Shown: piece after piece, positions 21,506-33,464 of the stretch
Numbering within the stretch: position 1 is the first letter of the stretch
How the letters are laid out: the number at the start of each line of letters is the position of its first letter
From: Deroplatys truncata
Taxonomy: Eukaryota; Arthropoda; Insecta; Mantodea; Mantidae
Reading direction: 5' to 3'
DNA: 64,000 nucleotides
Assembly (NCBI GenBank): GCA_030765065.1
Contig: CM060979.1
Location: forward strand, 19,249,001 to 19,313,000
The notes under the pieces: generated by a model
Databases searched by the model: none
What the model was told of the DNA's origin: nothing
Seen by the model: only the letters and a program-made list of their open reading frames with translations
Position numbers and translations under genes: made by a program

Positions 21506-22274
21506 TTTTTACTTTCTCTACTACGTATAGTAAGTAGGGGAAGTATTGTATTCCAATCAAAAATTCGATACCGAGATTTCACCGGAAATACATGTTTTGA
21601 GATCCCCTGAATACAAAAAAAGCATTTTTGGAAACTTGTCCGTGTGTGTGTGTCTGTCTGTCTGTGTGTCTGTCTTTGAACAGCATAACTCAGAAACGAA
21701 CAGACGGATAAACACCAAACTTGGTATTTAGGTTCAGTATCTTCCAGGGATGCGACACGAAGGTTTTCAAGAAAATCCCCCCACACTAGAGTACCCTTTA
21801 CATGGAAGATGTTTTGAAAATTTTAATTTTCTCAAAAATGGCTCTAACGATTTTGATTAAAATATCATATGTTTAAAATATTTTTATGACAAATAAAATA
21901 TATATCTTGAATTTCCTGGGAATGTTCTCCAAAAGTATTCTTCATTGTGAACGACTTTTGCATAACTGGTAAACCATAAGAGATAGACAAAATTTTACTA
22001 CACAAAAAATGTAGATCGCGTTAAAATACACAATTTATGTCATATACATTTTTTGTTGAGTGAAGCATTTTCGAGATATTGCTTGTTATTCCCTTAAAAT
22101 TTCCAATACTTATATACTTTTACTATCGCTTAAAACCTACCAATTCCCCTTGCATCTACAAGAAAATTAGCAATAAGATTAACATCTCGATTAACATGAA
22201 GCATATGGAGAATAAGCGTTTGTAAAAATAGTTTGTATAAGAGTAGGGAAAGTCATGTGAGTGTATCACATCAG
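21506..22274 (-). mobile_element. Family A element, copy 12, internally deleted
   Basis: Both termini are present. About 90 bp are missing near 22120, where TATACTTTT joins ACTATCGCTTAAAACC. Because copy 11 stops at the T-run where copy 12 starts, copy 12 probably inserted into copy 11, followed by a deletion. Confidence 0.75.
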
Positions 22275-24846
22275 TTTTTTTATATTATTTTATTCGTGGG
22301 GTTCAGAAGATGTGCTACCGGTGAAATCTCAATTGTTTTGGTAGAATGCAATACGTCCTCTACCTACTAAACAGATATCCTGGCAAAAAAAAAAGGGTCT
22401 GCTCAAACTTTTACCGAGTCTGAACCAGTATTTGGCATTCTATAAATTCTGTGCGAAGAACCATTGCTGAGTAGATTATTATCACCACCAATTTCGATGG
22501 GTTCAAACAAAGGGATGCAAACTAGTGAGCCAAAGATTACTAAAATATCCTCATCACTGAAGATCTACTTAATCTCAATAGATTCCAAATAAGCCTGATA
22601 CCGGGCTCTTGGCGTGACATTGTAGATTACAGAAACACCTACATACAATCGGAATCTTCAAAGATTCGAATCAGTATGCAGGCTGTGACGAAACTTTCAT
22701 TTAATCTTAGAATGCAAAGCACTGTGTAGGAAAAGCATTAACTAATGGGACTGATAAACCCGGACGATCATCCTCCTGAGAAAAATTTAGTTAATAATGT
22801 ACTGTCCCTTCTTAAAGGATCAGGTAATTTAACTAAAATTATAGAGATAGGAAATAACACAATAAACCTTACAGGTTTCAGTGTTAAGAACAATCGTAAC
22901 CCAACTCTGTCTTTGCATAAGTCAAGTCAAGTCAGGTCTACCTACTGGATATTGTAGCGGTTCTCTTCGTCTCGTCGTCGTCGTTCTCGCCGCTACAGCG
23001 TAGGGGTCGTCTTCAGCAATTGATTCCCTTCTGTGGTTATGTCAGGGGAAGACATGGAAGTGTGACACTAGAGTATTGTCTAAAATGAAGCACTGTTTTC
23101 ACTCCGGCGCGTCTTTATGCTAGAAATCCTGCAAGATTCTCTTGTTTTCCCTAACACGTGCAATTCTTTAACACTGTCTTCCCACGATTACCTCCTGGTG
23201 CACTAACGTCTGCTCCGGCTAATTATTCAATATCTCGGTGCTCTATCACCGCTCTTTAGACTCGCGCTAATTTGAAGAAGTCACTTAACAAATATTAAAT
23301 CGTTTATAAGCTTAGATAAAATTATCTCAACAAATATCATTAGCATATTAGATAAATATTCCACACAAATCACTTTGGAGTTACATAATTGCGCGGCACT
23401 TAGCAAATTTCGGAACTTAGCGTCATTTTCCGACACGAAGTACTAAGTTCCCTTGGCGAAAAATAATAACAAACTGTGTGAAATCCACGCTTACGTTTAC
23501 ATATATACAGTTACTACTCGCCTCCGGATTTCTATACATGCAACCACATCTTCCTAATCTTTTCAATGGCTCTCCGGTTGAAAATTCGAAGTCTAAACGG
23601 TAAGAAAAGACCGTTGCCTTGTAGCGTTTGCTTTCTCTTGAAACTTGGTTCATCCCCTCAAAGTGCAAAGAAACGTTGGATATTTATGGCCTCACGCTCA
23701 GAAAAATACAATGAACATTTTGAAGCGAAGCTACCCTATTTCGCCTAAATCTTGCAGATTTTCGTACGCAATTACGCCTTTATTTATTGGACAATATCAA
23801 CGAAACTTAAAAGATACCTACACTTTTTGAAGGGCTCTTGATTGGTGTAGTTTTTAATCCAATTACTTTAAGAATTCCCTTTTGTGTAGGTGTAACCAGC
23901 GGAAATATCTCTACAGTATGTGGTAGAGAAAATAAAAAGTAACGTGCAGTTTTACTGACCAGTTGTTCAGTATTTGAAATAAATTCATGCAGAAAAGCAG
24001 CATCAACACATTTCGCTCCCTAGATGAAAATCGTTTGACAACTTTCATCTAAATCACGCACCAAAGTTTATTTTCTGAAATACAGCAGAAAGCTCTGTAC
24101 ACGGCTACAGACAATTATTCATCTTAAAACGGATGGATGCCACTTCATCCACCAGCTGCCACTAATTTTGAGATATGGCCCACAGCTGGAACAACAAGAG
24201 GCAAGGAAATGGTCAGCTTTAGTATTTGGACTGCTTTCCACCCCCCGGCCTCGCCCAGTGGAGCGTTATAACGCGAGATGCATACCAGCTCACGTAGCAG
24301 AGGACGTACAATTTCAATATGTGCGCCTCCTTCCAGCAAGTACACAAAGCCCTAAACATCGGACCTCCGCCCGCATATCCATATCTGCCCTAGGGCATCT
24401 TAAAGAGAGGTTTCAGTAACGTGTATGCCCGATCAACATCCACAAGCACATTATAACCCTTTGAAAAGCTGAACATATGTCTATGCATGGCGTGTCTTGT
24501 GCTGGTTTTATGGTCGCTTCATTTCAGAACAGGTAACACGATCTCATTTAAAACTGACTGGCACGTCAGCCCAACGATAAAAGCACATTCTCATCACTGC
24601 AGCCTTCCTAACTATACAAAACAATATCAGATGGTTGAGGTTCGGATACAGATATCCAAAAAACTCCGCTGTCGTGGTGAACATGACGAGAGCCCTGATC
24701 AACAAGTTACCCATTTCGAAACCGCCACTAATACAGAGCGGTCTATGACATTCTCTGCGCCATTCAGCTGCAAGCGGACCCGCGTCAGTGCTTGCCATTA
24801 CCGGCGAACAGGATCCACTACAGCCGCTATTATCCCTCCACTCTTA
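22275..24846. other. Mostly unassigned; scattered family B fragments
   Basis: A short B 3'-end piece lies at about 22300-22375 and another terminus-like GTGGTAGAGAAAATAAAA at about 23920. TGTAGCGG (22953-22960) and CCGCTACA (22990-22997) form an 8-bp inverted pair around a CGT-rich loop. The open frames at 22745-22957 and 24487-24960 resemble nothing I know and are probably chance. Confidence 0.45.
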
Positions 24847-25565
24847 AGGCTGGTTCACAACCGCCCGAGAACGGTAACCAGAACGGAAACGAGAACGGGA
24901 ATGCATATCGATCACAAAGTGAAAGTCGATTTTGCGCATTCGGATTTCATTTGTTTTTAACTAACCAATTATATTTCTTCACCTTCTTCCAATTTAGCCA
25001 AGCCAACGTCAAAATTCGATAGAGTAAACATTATCTAAATTCATATTCATTACATTTCCGATCCCTCTACTTATGCCAAACTTTCATTCCTTTATTTAAT
25101 GGCATACATTAAAATTGTTTATTGTTCTTTTTTCATTTCCACCGGTTTTAGCTGTTCTTTGTAGCTTTTGCCATTGTTTTTTTGGTAATAGCCAGTTTTG
25201 AGTTGCATATACACAAAGCTGATTAGATTTGCGGGTGTCCAGATGAGGTTAGGAAGCACATTTACTACTAATGCCTTCCAGTTTCATGTTTCCAGCTTGC
25301 GACTATAGAGAGCACTAGTAGCTGTTTCATGTTACGGCCGCTTAGAATAACCTCTAGAGTGAACAGTCTAATAGGCACAATAGGGATCTAATATGCCGTG
25401 CCCGGGAACGAGAACGAGAAAGTTAAAAGTTGGGCAACTCTTCTTTCCCGTTCCCGGGGCCCGGGAAGGCTTCCCGTCGGTTGCGAACATTCCCATTTGA
25501 ATACATGTATTTTAACTTTCTCGTTCTCGTTCTGGTTACCGTTCTCGTTGGTTGTGAACCAGCCT
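24847..25565. mobile_element. PIF/Harbinger-like MITE with TTA duplication
   Basis: AGGCTGGTTCACAACC begins at 24847 and its reverse complement ends at 25565. The inverted repeats extend, with a few mismatches, for nearly 50 bp through a GAGAACGGTAACCAGAACG block. TTA flanks both ends (24844-24846 and 25566-25568), the duplication used by PIF/Harbinger transposons. At 719 bp it is non-coding. An additional copy of the inverted-repeat theme (GGGAACGAGAACGAGAAAG) occurs at about 25404. Confidence 0.75.
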
Positions 25566-25589
25566 TTAGAATCAGTAGCGACTCATGAG

Positions 25590-26190
25590 TATTCATTTTA
25601 GGTGTACACAAAATCTTAGAGGCAGATAGCCTGAAAATGTAAAGTAGGATCTGTTGCATAATAGGGTTATGAACAAATTGATATAACTGTAGGTGCTCCC
25701 AACAACAATAATGATAACAATAATAATGCACAAGTCGTCAGACGAAAGGAAGGGTTATTTTGTGGATGTTTTTTGTGTACATAATCAATAACGCCACTTA
25801 AGGCAAGAACAAAGTAATATGCAGTTGAGAGAATGGATGATCTGGAATAATCAGTAGACGTTTCTGCGCTCATGCGTGTTACTTACTTCTGCCACAGTGT
25901 TAGCATGTAGTGGCATCAATGTAAAATTCTAGTAACAGCATGAAAACACAGCACGAGAGAAGCTACGTGCACGTCTTCAAGTGTGCACGGTTCGTATGTA
26001 TTTGTCTCTTAAGGTAATTACGTTATACCAGTTGCGCATGCGCAAAAGCTCTTTAAAACGTGCACAAGTCAAGATGTGCTACCGGCCCTGTTGCCACATT
26101 TCATCGCGTTTAGAGGAGTAGCGCGGTAGATTTAAAGGCCGTATGGATTTTAAATTACCGCGTATACGTTACGATTAATTGCATTCAAAG
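25590..26190 (+). repeat. Repeat family D, copy 2
   Basis: Matches the flanks of the mariner in D copy 1, including the AATAATAATG site where that mariner inserted, GGATGATCTGGAATAA (about 25834) and TTGCGCATGCGCAA (about 26033). No mariner is present, so this is a paralogous empty site. Confidence 0.65.
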
Positions 26191-26234
26191 AAAAAATGAC
26201 CAGCCGGAAACCAAAGCACACCATTACATATGTA

Positions 26235-26672
26235 CAGGGAGAGGCAAAAGACTACGAACCGCCTGCGCGGCGTTTTTTCTGTCCGCGTCCTCGGCGCAGG
26301 TTGCCGTCTGCCGCTATCATAGAAAGGCGCGGATGAAACTATACAACATTTTTAAAACTACTTTTAAAGGTTTACTTAACAACTTTATGAAAATGTGTTT
26401 GAGGACAGAACTATTAGTAGAGATTTGTGGCCCCCTCGGTCCCCCGACCTAACTCCCTGCGATTTCTATCTCTGGGATAACTTAAAACAAAGTGTACAAG
26501 ACAAACCCACACACCCTGGAAGAATTAAAACAAAATATCTGCCAGGAAATTGCCAGCATTTCTCAGCGTGAACTACGGTAAGTGATGGATAGTTTCCTAA
26601 AGAGGTGCCAAAAATGTATGGATAACAACGATGGCCAGTTTCAGCATCTCCTTTCATAAAGTAAGTAAAAAA
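26235..26672 (+). pseudogene. Tc1/mariner-superfamily element fragment with transposase C-terminus
   Basis: The left terminus CAGGGAGAGGCAAAAGACTA follows a TA and matches the long inverted repeat of the element at 45736. The coding part (about 26400-26650, plus strand) gives LWPPRSPDLTPCDFYLW, with the last catalytic position of a DDE transposase, then a degenerate EELKQNIRQEIASIS region and a C-terminal SFLKRCQKCM-like part. There is a frame change after KPTHP and a TAA at about 26580. The right end is missing. Confidence 0.75.
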
Positions 26673-26999
26673 CAACAGAGGGTAGATAAAGGCATGTGAT
26701 AAACACATCAGTGTTTTGTGTTTGTCCCTCACAGTTGATATAAACACGAGGCTAACACGGAAGAAAATATTTTGTTTACATCAAGTATGGTCTAAGGCTA
26801 GATCCACTATAGAATCGACTATTAACATTACAGTTTTCATATTGTGTACTATCCTTGACCACAGATGGTGTCGCAAAAATTGTTGCAACACATTCTTCGA
26901 AGAAAATTGCCATTTACACTGCAAGTTCGTCTACTGTAATTTCCCGGTAGAATATTGTCTCTTATTGCCTTTGTATATTTTATTTTTTATATTTCCTCA
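26673..26999. other. Unassigned stretch
   Basis: A 96-codon open frame (26716-27006) shows no recognisable domain. Confidence 0.4.
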
Positions 27000-27720
27000 T
27001 ATATAAAAGTCTCAGGCTGACAAATCTGGGGACCTAGACGGTCATAATTCTCCACCAATAACCCTGTCGTCGAATATTTCCTTCATCAAGTTCAATATTC
27101 CGTCTGCTGTAAGGGCAGCTGCTGAATTCTGTTGGAAATAAGCCCTCTGACACTCGATATGTTTAACTGTTCAAAAATGGGTTGAATATATGTATTCTGT
27201 ATCCATCACCGTTGATTGTATCGTCAAAAAAGTACAGGGCCTAATGCTATGTGTAGATACAGCGCAACTTAAGTCAACTTCATTGTGTAATGGAATTTCA
27301 TGAATGGGATGTGGATTTTCTGTACTCCATTATCTATTGTTTTGTATTATAACACGGGCATGTCAGTGAATCCATGCCTCATCAGTAAAAAATGATGAAT
27401 TTGCGATTCACAACGGTATCGGCAACGCTTTGTAAGCCCCAGTTACAAAAATTCACACGACTCACACTATCTGTAAGCTGTGATACATGCAGTATTGCCA
27501 CTCTGTAAGCGCATAAGACATTTAGTAGTTCTAAGAGATGCGTTATTTCGACACACCCGCTTCTTGTTGGAAGCGATGGGGAGATTTCGAAGGGGAATGA
27601 GCTAATCTTTCTCCTATCTCTTGGAGCTTTCCCTCAGTAAGCACACGATTATTCAGAACTGGCCGCGTTTCTCTGAACTTGCTTACGAGGTTTACTATAG
27701 TGCTCTTATGTGAAACATTT
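27000..27720 (-). pseudogene. Insect DDE transposase remnant (IS630/Tc1-mariner superfamily)
   Basis: On the minus strand, VSKFRETRPVLNNRVLTEGK and SPSKSPHRFQQEAGVSK (about 27543-27720) are the N-terminal helix-turn-helix region typical of abundant insect transposases of the DUF4817/DDE type. Further left, frames broken by stops contain LMRHGFTDMPVL-like and NGVQKIHIPFM-like pieces that fit the start of the catalytic domain. No complete catalytic triad survives. It is close to the fragment at 26235 but in the opposite orientation, so the two may not belong together. Confidence 0.6.
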
Positions 27721-27948
27721 GCCATGTAAAGAATAGTTCGGCGAGGGGAGATTTTCTTGATAATTTTCGAATCGCAATTTTTGAAGACACTGAGCTTAAA
27801 CACCAAGTTTGGTACTTGCCCGACTTTTTGTTCTCTAAAAATGCGTTTTCATTCAGAGGGCTTAAAACATTTATTTCCGATGTAATCTCGGTATCGAGTT
27901 TTTGGATGGAATGCAATGGGTACTTCTCTATAGATGGCAGAGAAAAAA
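27705..27948 (+). repeat. Family B 3' fragment
   Basis: Begins near TGCCATGTAAAG and runs to a GGCAGAGAAAAAAA version of the terminus. It lies head-to-tail with the next B element. Confidence 0.65.
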
Positions 27949-28590
27949 AATGTGTTACTTTTACATGACTTTCTCTTACCTCTGACACCACGAGAAACAA
28001 TTGAAAATTGACGGGACTTTAAAAGAGTGGCTAAGTATTGAAGAGTTCGAACCATTACTAACGGACATCTCGGAAATGGCTGATGCCACAAAAAAAGTTA
28101 TTTTAAGTAAATTGTGTATTTTAAAGGGATGTACTTTTATTTTTTGTAGTGCGTTTTCATTTATCGCTTAACGTTTACCAGTTATACATATTCCTTCTAA
28201 ATGAAGAGGACTTCGCAGGCTATTCCCAGAAAATTCAAGATATACGTTTTATTTGTCATGTAAATATCTTAAACATAGGTATTTTACTCAAAATCGTTTG
28301 AACCATTTTTGAGAAAATAAAATTTTCGCAAAATGTTCCATGTAAAGGGTGGTTTGGAATGGGGACATATTCTTCAAAATCTTCTTGCATCCTTGGTAGG
28401 TACGAACCTAAGTAACAAGTTTGGTATTTATTCTTTAGTTTTTGAGTTATACTGCTCACAGATACACATGCATGGGCCTTTTAAAAATACCTTTTTTATT
28501 TATTCAGGGCTCAAAACATGTATTTCCTGTCATATCTCGGTATCGAATTTTAGGATGAAATGCAACACCTTCTTTACCTTCTATGTATGT

Positions 28591-30399
28591 TGAAGATGTT
28601 ATTGTCTTTACGTTAATTGCCCCAAGCTTTGGGAGCCAATTTGAAGAATGTTTGTTGCTGCTACGTATAGAAAGTCAGTTTAAAGATGATGTATTATATT
28701 TCAACTGTTGGGGAACCGAACTTGTAGTAGTGGCAAGCGCACGTATAGTAAACAGTCTCCGGTAGCCTACGCCACAAATGTATTTTTACTGTTTCTTTAA
28801 ATATTATATAATTATGTTTGCCTCGGCTGCGTCAGTATTTGTTAGAGACACGTTTCTCTTAGGAGGGTTGTGGTGCGACAAGAATGTAGGCTTACACAGA
28901 TTATAAGTTTACTTCACTCCTTTTATTAATACTTGATACGATTTAAATAACACTTCACTGATAGAGAGCTGTGAGATTCATTTATTTTACTTGCACTTTT
29001 TAACACGTAAACTATTTTTCGTCTCACACGAATACGTATTAAATCTCTCGAGGACGTGTCTCGCGTCCGGTTAGGAACACTGTTTGCAGGCAACTGAACT
29101 GATTACAACCGCCTAAACTTTTAAATTTCTGTATTTCAAGTCTCTGATTGGCTATTCCTAATCCAATAGAATACTTTTATTTAACTAAAGCTTTTTCTGG
29201 TTGTTGATTGGGTATTTTTATAAACTGTCACTAAAATTACATTATTGCTTCCAAGAATCACAAGTAGTATTGTTAAACTCTCAAACTCATTATTGACTCA
29301 AGGTTATCTCATTGTTAGCAACTTTTAACCTATTATTCTCACAGCTCCTACATTACTAAATTACGTAATACATTTAGATAACATTATTACACATGGATAC
29401 AATAATATAAACATATAATATGATTGTAATATGCGCCTTTTATATATTGTTACATATACATATTGCTTTAAGGCGGGCTGTTATTATATTTTTACTTTCT
29501 CTACTACGTATAGTAAGTAGGGGAAGTATTGTATTCCACCCAAAAATTCGATACCGAGATTTCACCGGAAATACATGTTTTGAGACCTCCTGAATCCAAA
29601 AAAAGCATTTTTGGAAACATGTCCGTGTGTGTGTCTGTCTGTGTGTCTGTGAACAGCATAACTCAGAAACGAACAGTCGTATAAACACCAAACTTGGTAT
29701 TTAGGTTCAGTATCTTCCAGAGATGCGACACGAAGGTTTTCAAGAAAATCCCCCCACCCCAGACTACCCGTTACATGGAACATTTTTCGAAATTTTTAAT
29801 TTTCTCAAAAATGGCTGTAACGATTTTGATTAAAATATCATATGTTTAAGACATTGTCATGAGAAATGAAATGTATATCTCGAATTTTCTGGGAATGTCT
29901 CCAAAAGTATTATTCATTGTGAACGACTTTTGCATAACTGGTAAACCATAAGAGATAGACAAAATTTTACTACACAAAAAAATGCAGATCGCGTTAAAAT
30001 ACACAATTTATGTCATACACATTTCTTTTCTTGAGTGAACCGTTTTCGAGATATTGTTTGTTATTCCCTTATATTTTCCAATAGTTATACTTTTTCTCAA
30101 ATTCGTTATTCATTTTTTTATGTCCTGGACATGCAAAGAGAATGGAATGCGCCACATAGCAACCAGCGTTAAAATATTTGACTATCGCTTAAAACCTATA
30201 CATATTCCCCTTGCATCTACAAGAAAATTACCAATAAGATTGACATCTCGATATCTCGATTAACATGAAGTATATGGAGAATAAGCGTTTGTAAAAATAG
30301 TTTGTACAAGAGTAGAGAAAGTCATGTGAGTGTAACACATCAGATTTTTTTATTATATAATTTGACTAAATTCATTTAAGTGTTAAAAATACTGCCTCA
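28591..30399 (-). mobile_element. Family C solo LTR, copy 2 (interrupted)
   Basis: TG...CA termini (TGAAGATGTTATTG at the left, ACTGCCTCA at the right) with a perfect 4-bp duplication ATGT at 28587-28590 and 30400-30403. Without the A element it is about 950 bp. On the minus strand, A+1 of the initiator is at 29095 with GGACG at 29068-29064. Confidence 0.85.
29489..30344 (-). mobile_element. Family A element, copy 13 (full length)
   Basis: Complete copy inserted in the family C LTR. Its left end follows TTATTATATT and its right end (ACACATCAGA) is followed by a T-run and the remainder of the LTR (TTATATAATT). GT/CT microsatellite at about 29625-29650. Confidence 0.85.
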
Positions 30400-30449
30400 A
30401 TGTGGTAGAGAAAGTAAAACGAGATGCCATAACTCATACGCTTTCACTA

Positions 30450-30823
30450 TTTAGGTTTTAAAGTTTCTTTCACTGGTACACCAGCCTTGAGTCTGTTGAC
30501 TCCCAATGATCCCATAAATGTTGCAACTGTAGATGAAAGTACTGTAATAATTGACTGCATGACCCAAACGAAAACTATGTTACATCGGTCGTTCCCATGT
30601 AACGTTCTGCAAATACAAAGTCATTTGCGTAAACCACAACATCCAGAGGACAGACAGTAGCCACCGATGGGAAATGATCGCGAACATTTTCGGAGGCGTT
30701 TGTTTCCATCAATTCAGCATACCACATCAACGAAAACTGTAATGGTCCATGATTTTGCAAATCGATTGCGTTTGGAAGGCCATTACAAACAAATAATTCT
30801 GTAGTGGTGTAATTGTCGTCCAT
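30450..30823 (-). other. Possible coding remnant, unrecognised
   Basis: The minus strand has an 82-codon frame (30575-30823) starting MDDNYTTTELFVC. A different frame just downstream, over about 30455-30570, reads VWVMQSIITVLSSTVATF and then a short Lys/Val-rich C-terminal-looking tail ending in TAG. One frameshift would join them, and the hydrophobic segment could be a membrane helix. I cannot name a family, no second copy is seen, and it may be chance. Confidence 0.25.
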
Positions 30824-32285
30824 TGAGTCAAAATGCTCAGCTACGTAATTGGAACTAAACTATTCAGTTTCGCCCCTTCCCTTTCCTCCGCTATTTCCCG
30901 CTCAAAACCTACATGCACAAGACCGAGGCCGATTTCAATGCGATCAAATAGAGAGGCATTCGCATACAAACAGAATGGGAAGCACAGAGAGGAGGAAAAG
31001 CAATCTGTCAGAGGTTGGAGATTCGCTGAGTCTCTCTCGTCTGAGTCAGGGCGACCTGCCTGCCTGCCTGCCTGCGGTGTGGCCGACACGGGAATTCATT
31101 TGCACCATTGTATGGGTGTGACATTCCAGTGTCCTTGCCTACACAATAGTTTTGTGCATCGCAGGGTTCGGAATCTCTCTGTGCGATGGCTTTCCTATTC
31201 CGGGAAGGAAGCCCTACGCAGCGGTTCAATCAGAATGACCATTCGGCCCGAACCGCAGCAATTGTGTCCTGGATGAAGTACAGTAGCTAGTCTAAACGTA
31301 ATTTCGGATGCGCGCGCGGCAGCTTACTAAAAAGTTTCGCTGCACAGAATGTGCCAGAGATGCAAGAGTTCATTTACTGCATTTCAGCTGCAGTCCTATC
31401 CTTTAGCAACGCGCTCTAGTGTGATACATGTTAGGTGTGATCTACTGCAAGACATCTGAGGGAATAGCAGGTAATTATATCATCCCTTTGAACCTTAATG
31501 GTAAACCTCCGCCAGCATCTTCCCTCACATTCGAACAGAGGCGGTACGTCCATAAGACCTGCACTACTCCCACTTTAACAAACGCCCGCTTTTTTTAACT
31601 CTTAAGCCCCTTGTACACGATCAAACTTTTTTTTCAATTCAAGGGTTTACAAGAAAAATTGTGAAATGTGTTTCAATATGTGACAAGATTGGAAAAGACC
31701 TGGCAAGACTTGACAAGTTGTCTCTTCGCCAAACTGAAACCCTTCAGAACACATTGATAATTTATCACGCGCAAAGCAATTTAGTATTTGCGTCACAGTA
31801 TAACAATTCGTAATGAAATATTGTTCTTTATTAATATTATGTAGCACTTTCACGTATTATATCCAATGAAATCACATTACAATTATGGAATACAATGAAA
31901 AGAACACCAACCGATAGGTTAATCACACTATATAACATTGCATTAATGTATACTTAGTTCGGAAATCTGCCTGGCAATTATTTCTTCATCTGCTCCATCT
32001 TGTGGTAATTCACGGAGCCCTCGACGTACAGACCTGGCCAGCTTATGTATAACCTAATCAGTTCGCATAAGACATACCTTGGCCGGGTAGCCATTTTTGT
32101 TTAGTTTTCGCTCAGCCATGTTGCACATTTCATGACGCACTATGGATACTCGCATTTCATTGGTCAAAGCCATCAAATCATTGTGAAATCTTTGACTGTT
32201 TAGAGCATGTCCTTATTTGTTTTCAAGGACATTAAAAGTATTGGAAGCAATTTGACAAAAATTTGATCGCGTACAAACGGCTTTA
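30824..32285. other. Unassigned stretch with (CCTG)n
   Basis: The overlapping open frames on both strands at 30833-31276 owe much to a (CCTG)4-5 repeat near 31056-31075 and lack any recognisable domain. The rest has no recognisable feature. Confidence 0.45.
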
Positions 32286-33464
32286 GGGCCGGTTTCACCA
32301 ACAGATGCTAAATTTTAACACAATGTTAAACTGATTTAACGCTGAAGTTAATACAAATTCTGTTTCATCAAACAATGTTAACTTTAACAATGTGTTAAAG
32401 TCGGTGTTAAGTTAACATCCCCATACCCCTGTGTTAAGGCGTTTAACAAATGTTAGAAATTGGAAAATGGCTGCCGCAAACCAAGCTGTTGATGCGAGTT
32501 TGCTACAATTGGCACTTTTTGAATGTCATTCCTAATAGGAGAGTAGTCGTACGTTACAATAAATTTGAAATCCTGCAAAAGAAGGAAGCTTTAAAGCAAT
32601 ATAGACTGTCCAAGGGGCCATGAGCATGGTTTTATGGGAAATACGAGAGGTTAGAATACTACCAACAAAAGCATGCCTGTTTTTCCTAAGTGTTAATTAG
32701 GTACTTTTATGCAACTAACTTTTTCATTTACTTGTGATAATGTTGGTATTTCCAAAACTACCGTCTGTGTGTTTATCCTGAAGGTTTTCAAAGCAATTGC
32801 TTCAAGAAACAAACTATTTTTTTCGGGTCTGCTTGATTAATCAGCGATAACACGTTTTCGTCCACTTTAGTGTCCACCACCAGTTTTAAACCGTCTTAAA
32901 CGCTCTTCGCACCTAACGTTTCTGGTGCAGCACTTTATGTTAGCATAAAATTGCCGTAGTTGCTTACTGGACTTAAGAGAACCGTGCTCATTCCAATTAA
33001 ATTACTGGTGGATTTTGTCCCAAGCTGCAATCTTATCCTTTAATGTAAGATCGTCAGCTTTTTCGCACTTGACAATACGTCTAAACTTATTAACCAGATG
33101 TTAACTAAAGCGTTTCAAACTGCGAAACGTTTATTTCAGTTGACATCGTTATTCTAACCTCAAACAACCGGGAAAATCACATGGCCATTGCCATGAATGT
33201 AACTAGTTGTCGGCTCTGACACAGAGAGCGCGGCGATACGTAAACAAAAGTGCATCGGAGTACGTTCAGAAGCGGTGTAGTTCGGCCAACGCCTTCTCGA
33301 AAGCTAGCGTTCGGAGTTGTCTTTACGTTAACAAAATGTTAGCTAACAATTTGCTGTTAAAGCTTGATGAAACGCAAAAGTTCTAACTTTATGTTAAACT
33401 TTGAACACCTTGTTAACAAACAAAATGTTAGAGTATTTTTAACATCGTGTGGTGTAACCGACCC
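32286..33464. mobile_element. PIF/Harbinger transposon, degenerate
   Basis: GGGCCGGTTTCACCAACAG at 32286 pairs with the right end (reverse complement GGGTCGGTTACACCACACG) at 33464. TTA flanks both (32283-32285 and 33465-33467). The 1179-bp interior retains a plus-strand piece that may be the transposase N-terminus (about 32500-32630, YNKFEILQKKEALKQYRLSK) and a minus-strand Myb/SANT gene remnant. Subterminal regions are rich in GTTAAC/TGTTAA motifs in both orientations. Confidence 0.8.
32840..33115 (-). pseudogene. Harbinger-associated Myb/SANT-like protein remnant
   Basis: On the minus strand the fragments DKIAAWDKIHQ, FNWNEHGSLKSSKQLRQFY and RLRRFKTGGG follow the order of the Myb/SANT-like DNA-binding domain. 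That domain is carried as the second gene of PIF/Harbinger elements and by related host proteins; it binds the element's termini and recruits the transposase. A stop splits HQ and FNW, and another follows GGGH. The N-terminal helices are poorly preserved. Confidence 0.75.

Larger units (their letters stand above)
27951..30419 (+). mobile_element. Family B element carrying a solo LTR that carries an A element
   Basis: B sequence from 27951 to 28590 continues at 30404-30419 (GGTAGAGAAAGTAAAA) after an LTR (28591-30399) flanked by ATGT duplications. That LTR is itself interrupted by A copy 13 (29489-30344). The 5' part of B is slightly deleted. Confidence 0.8.

Noticed and set aside
22745-22957. 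A 70-codon open frame
   Set aside because: AT-rich, no recognisable domain, no second copy and no promoter.
24487-24960. A 157-codon open frame as a gene
   Set aside because: It runs into the inverted repeat of a MITE and has no recognisable domain.
30833-31276. A 147-codon open frame as a gene
   Set aside because: Frames are open on both strands here because of a CCTG repeat and local GC content; no domain is visible.
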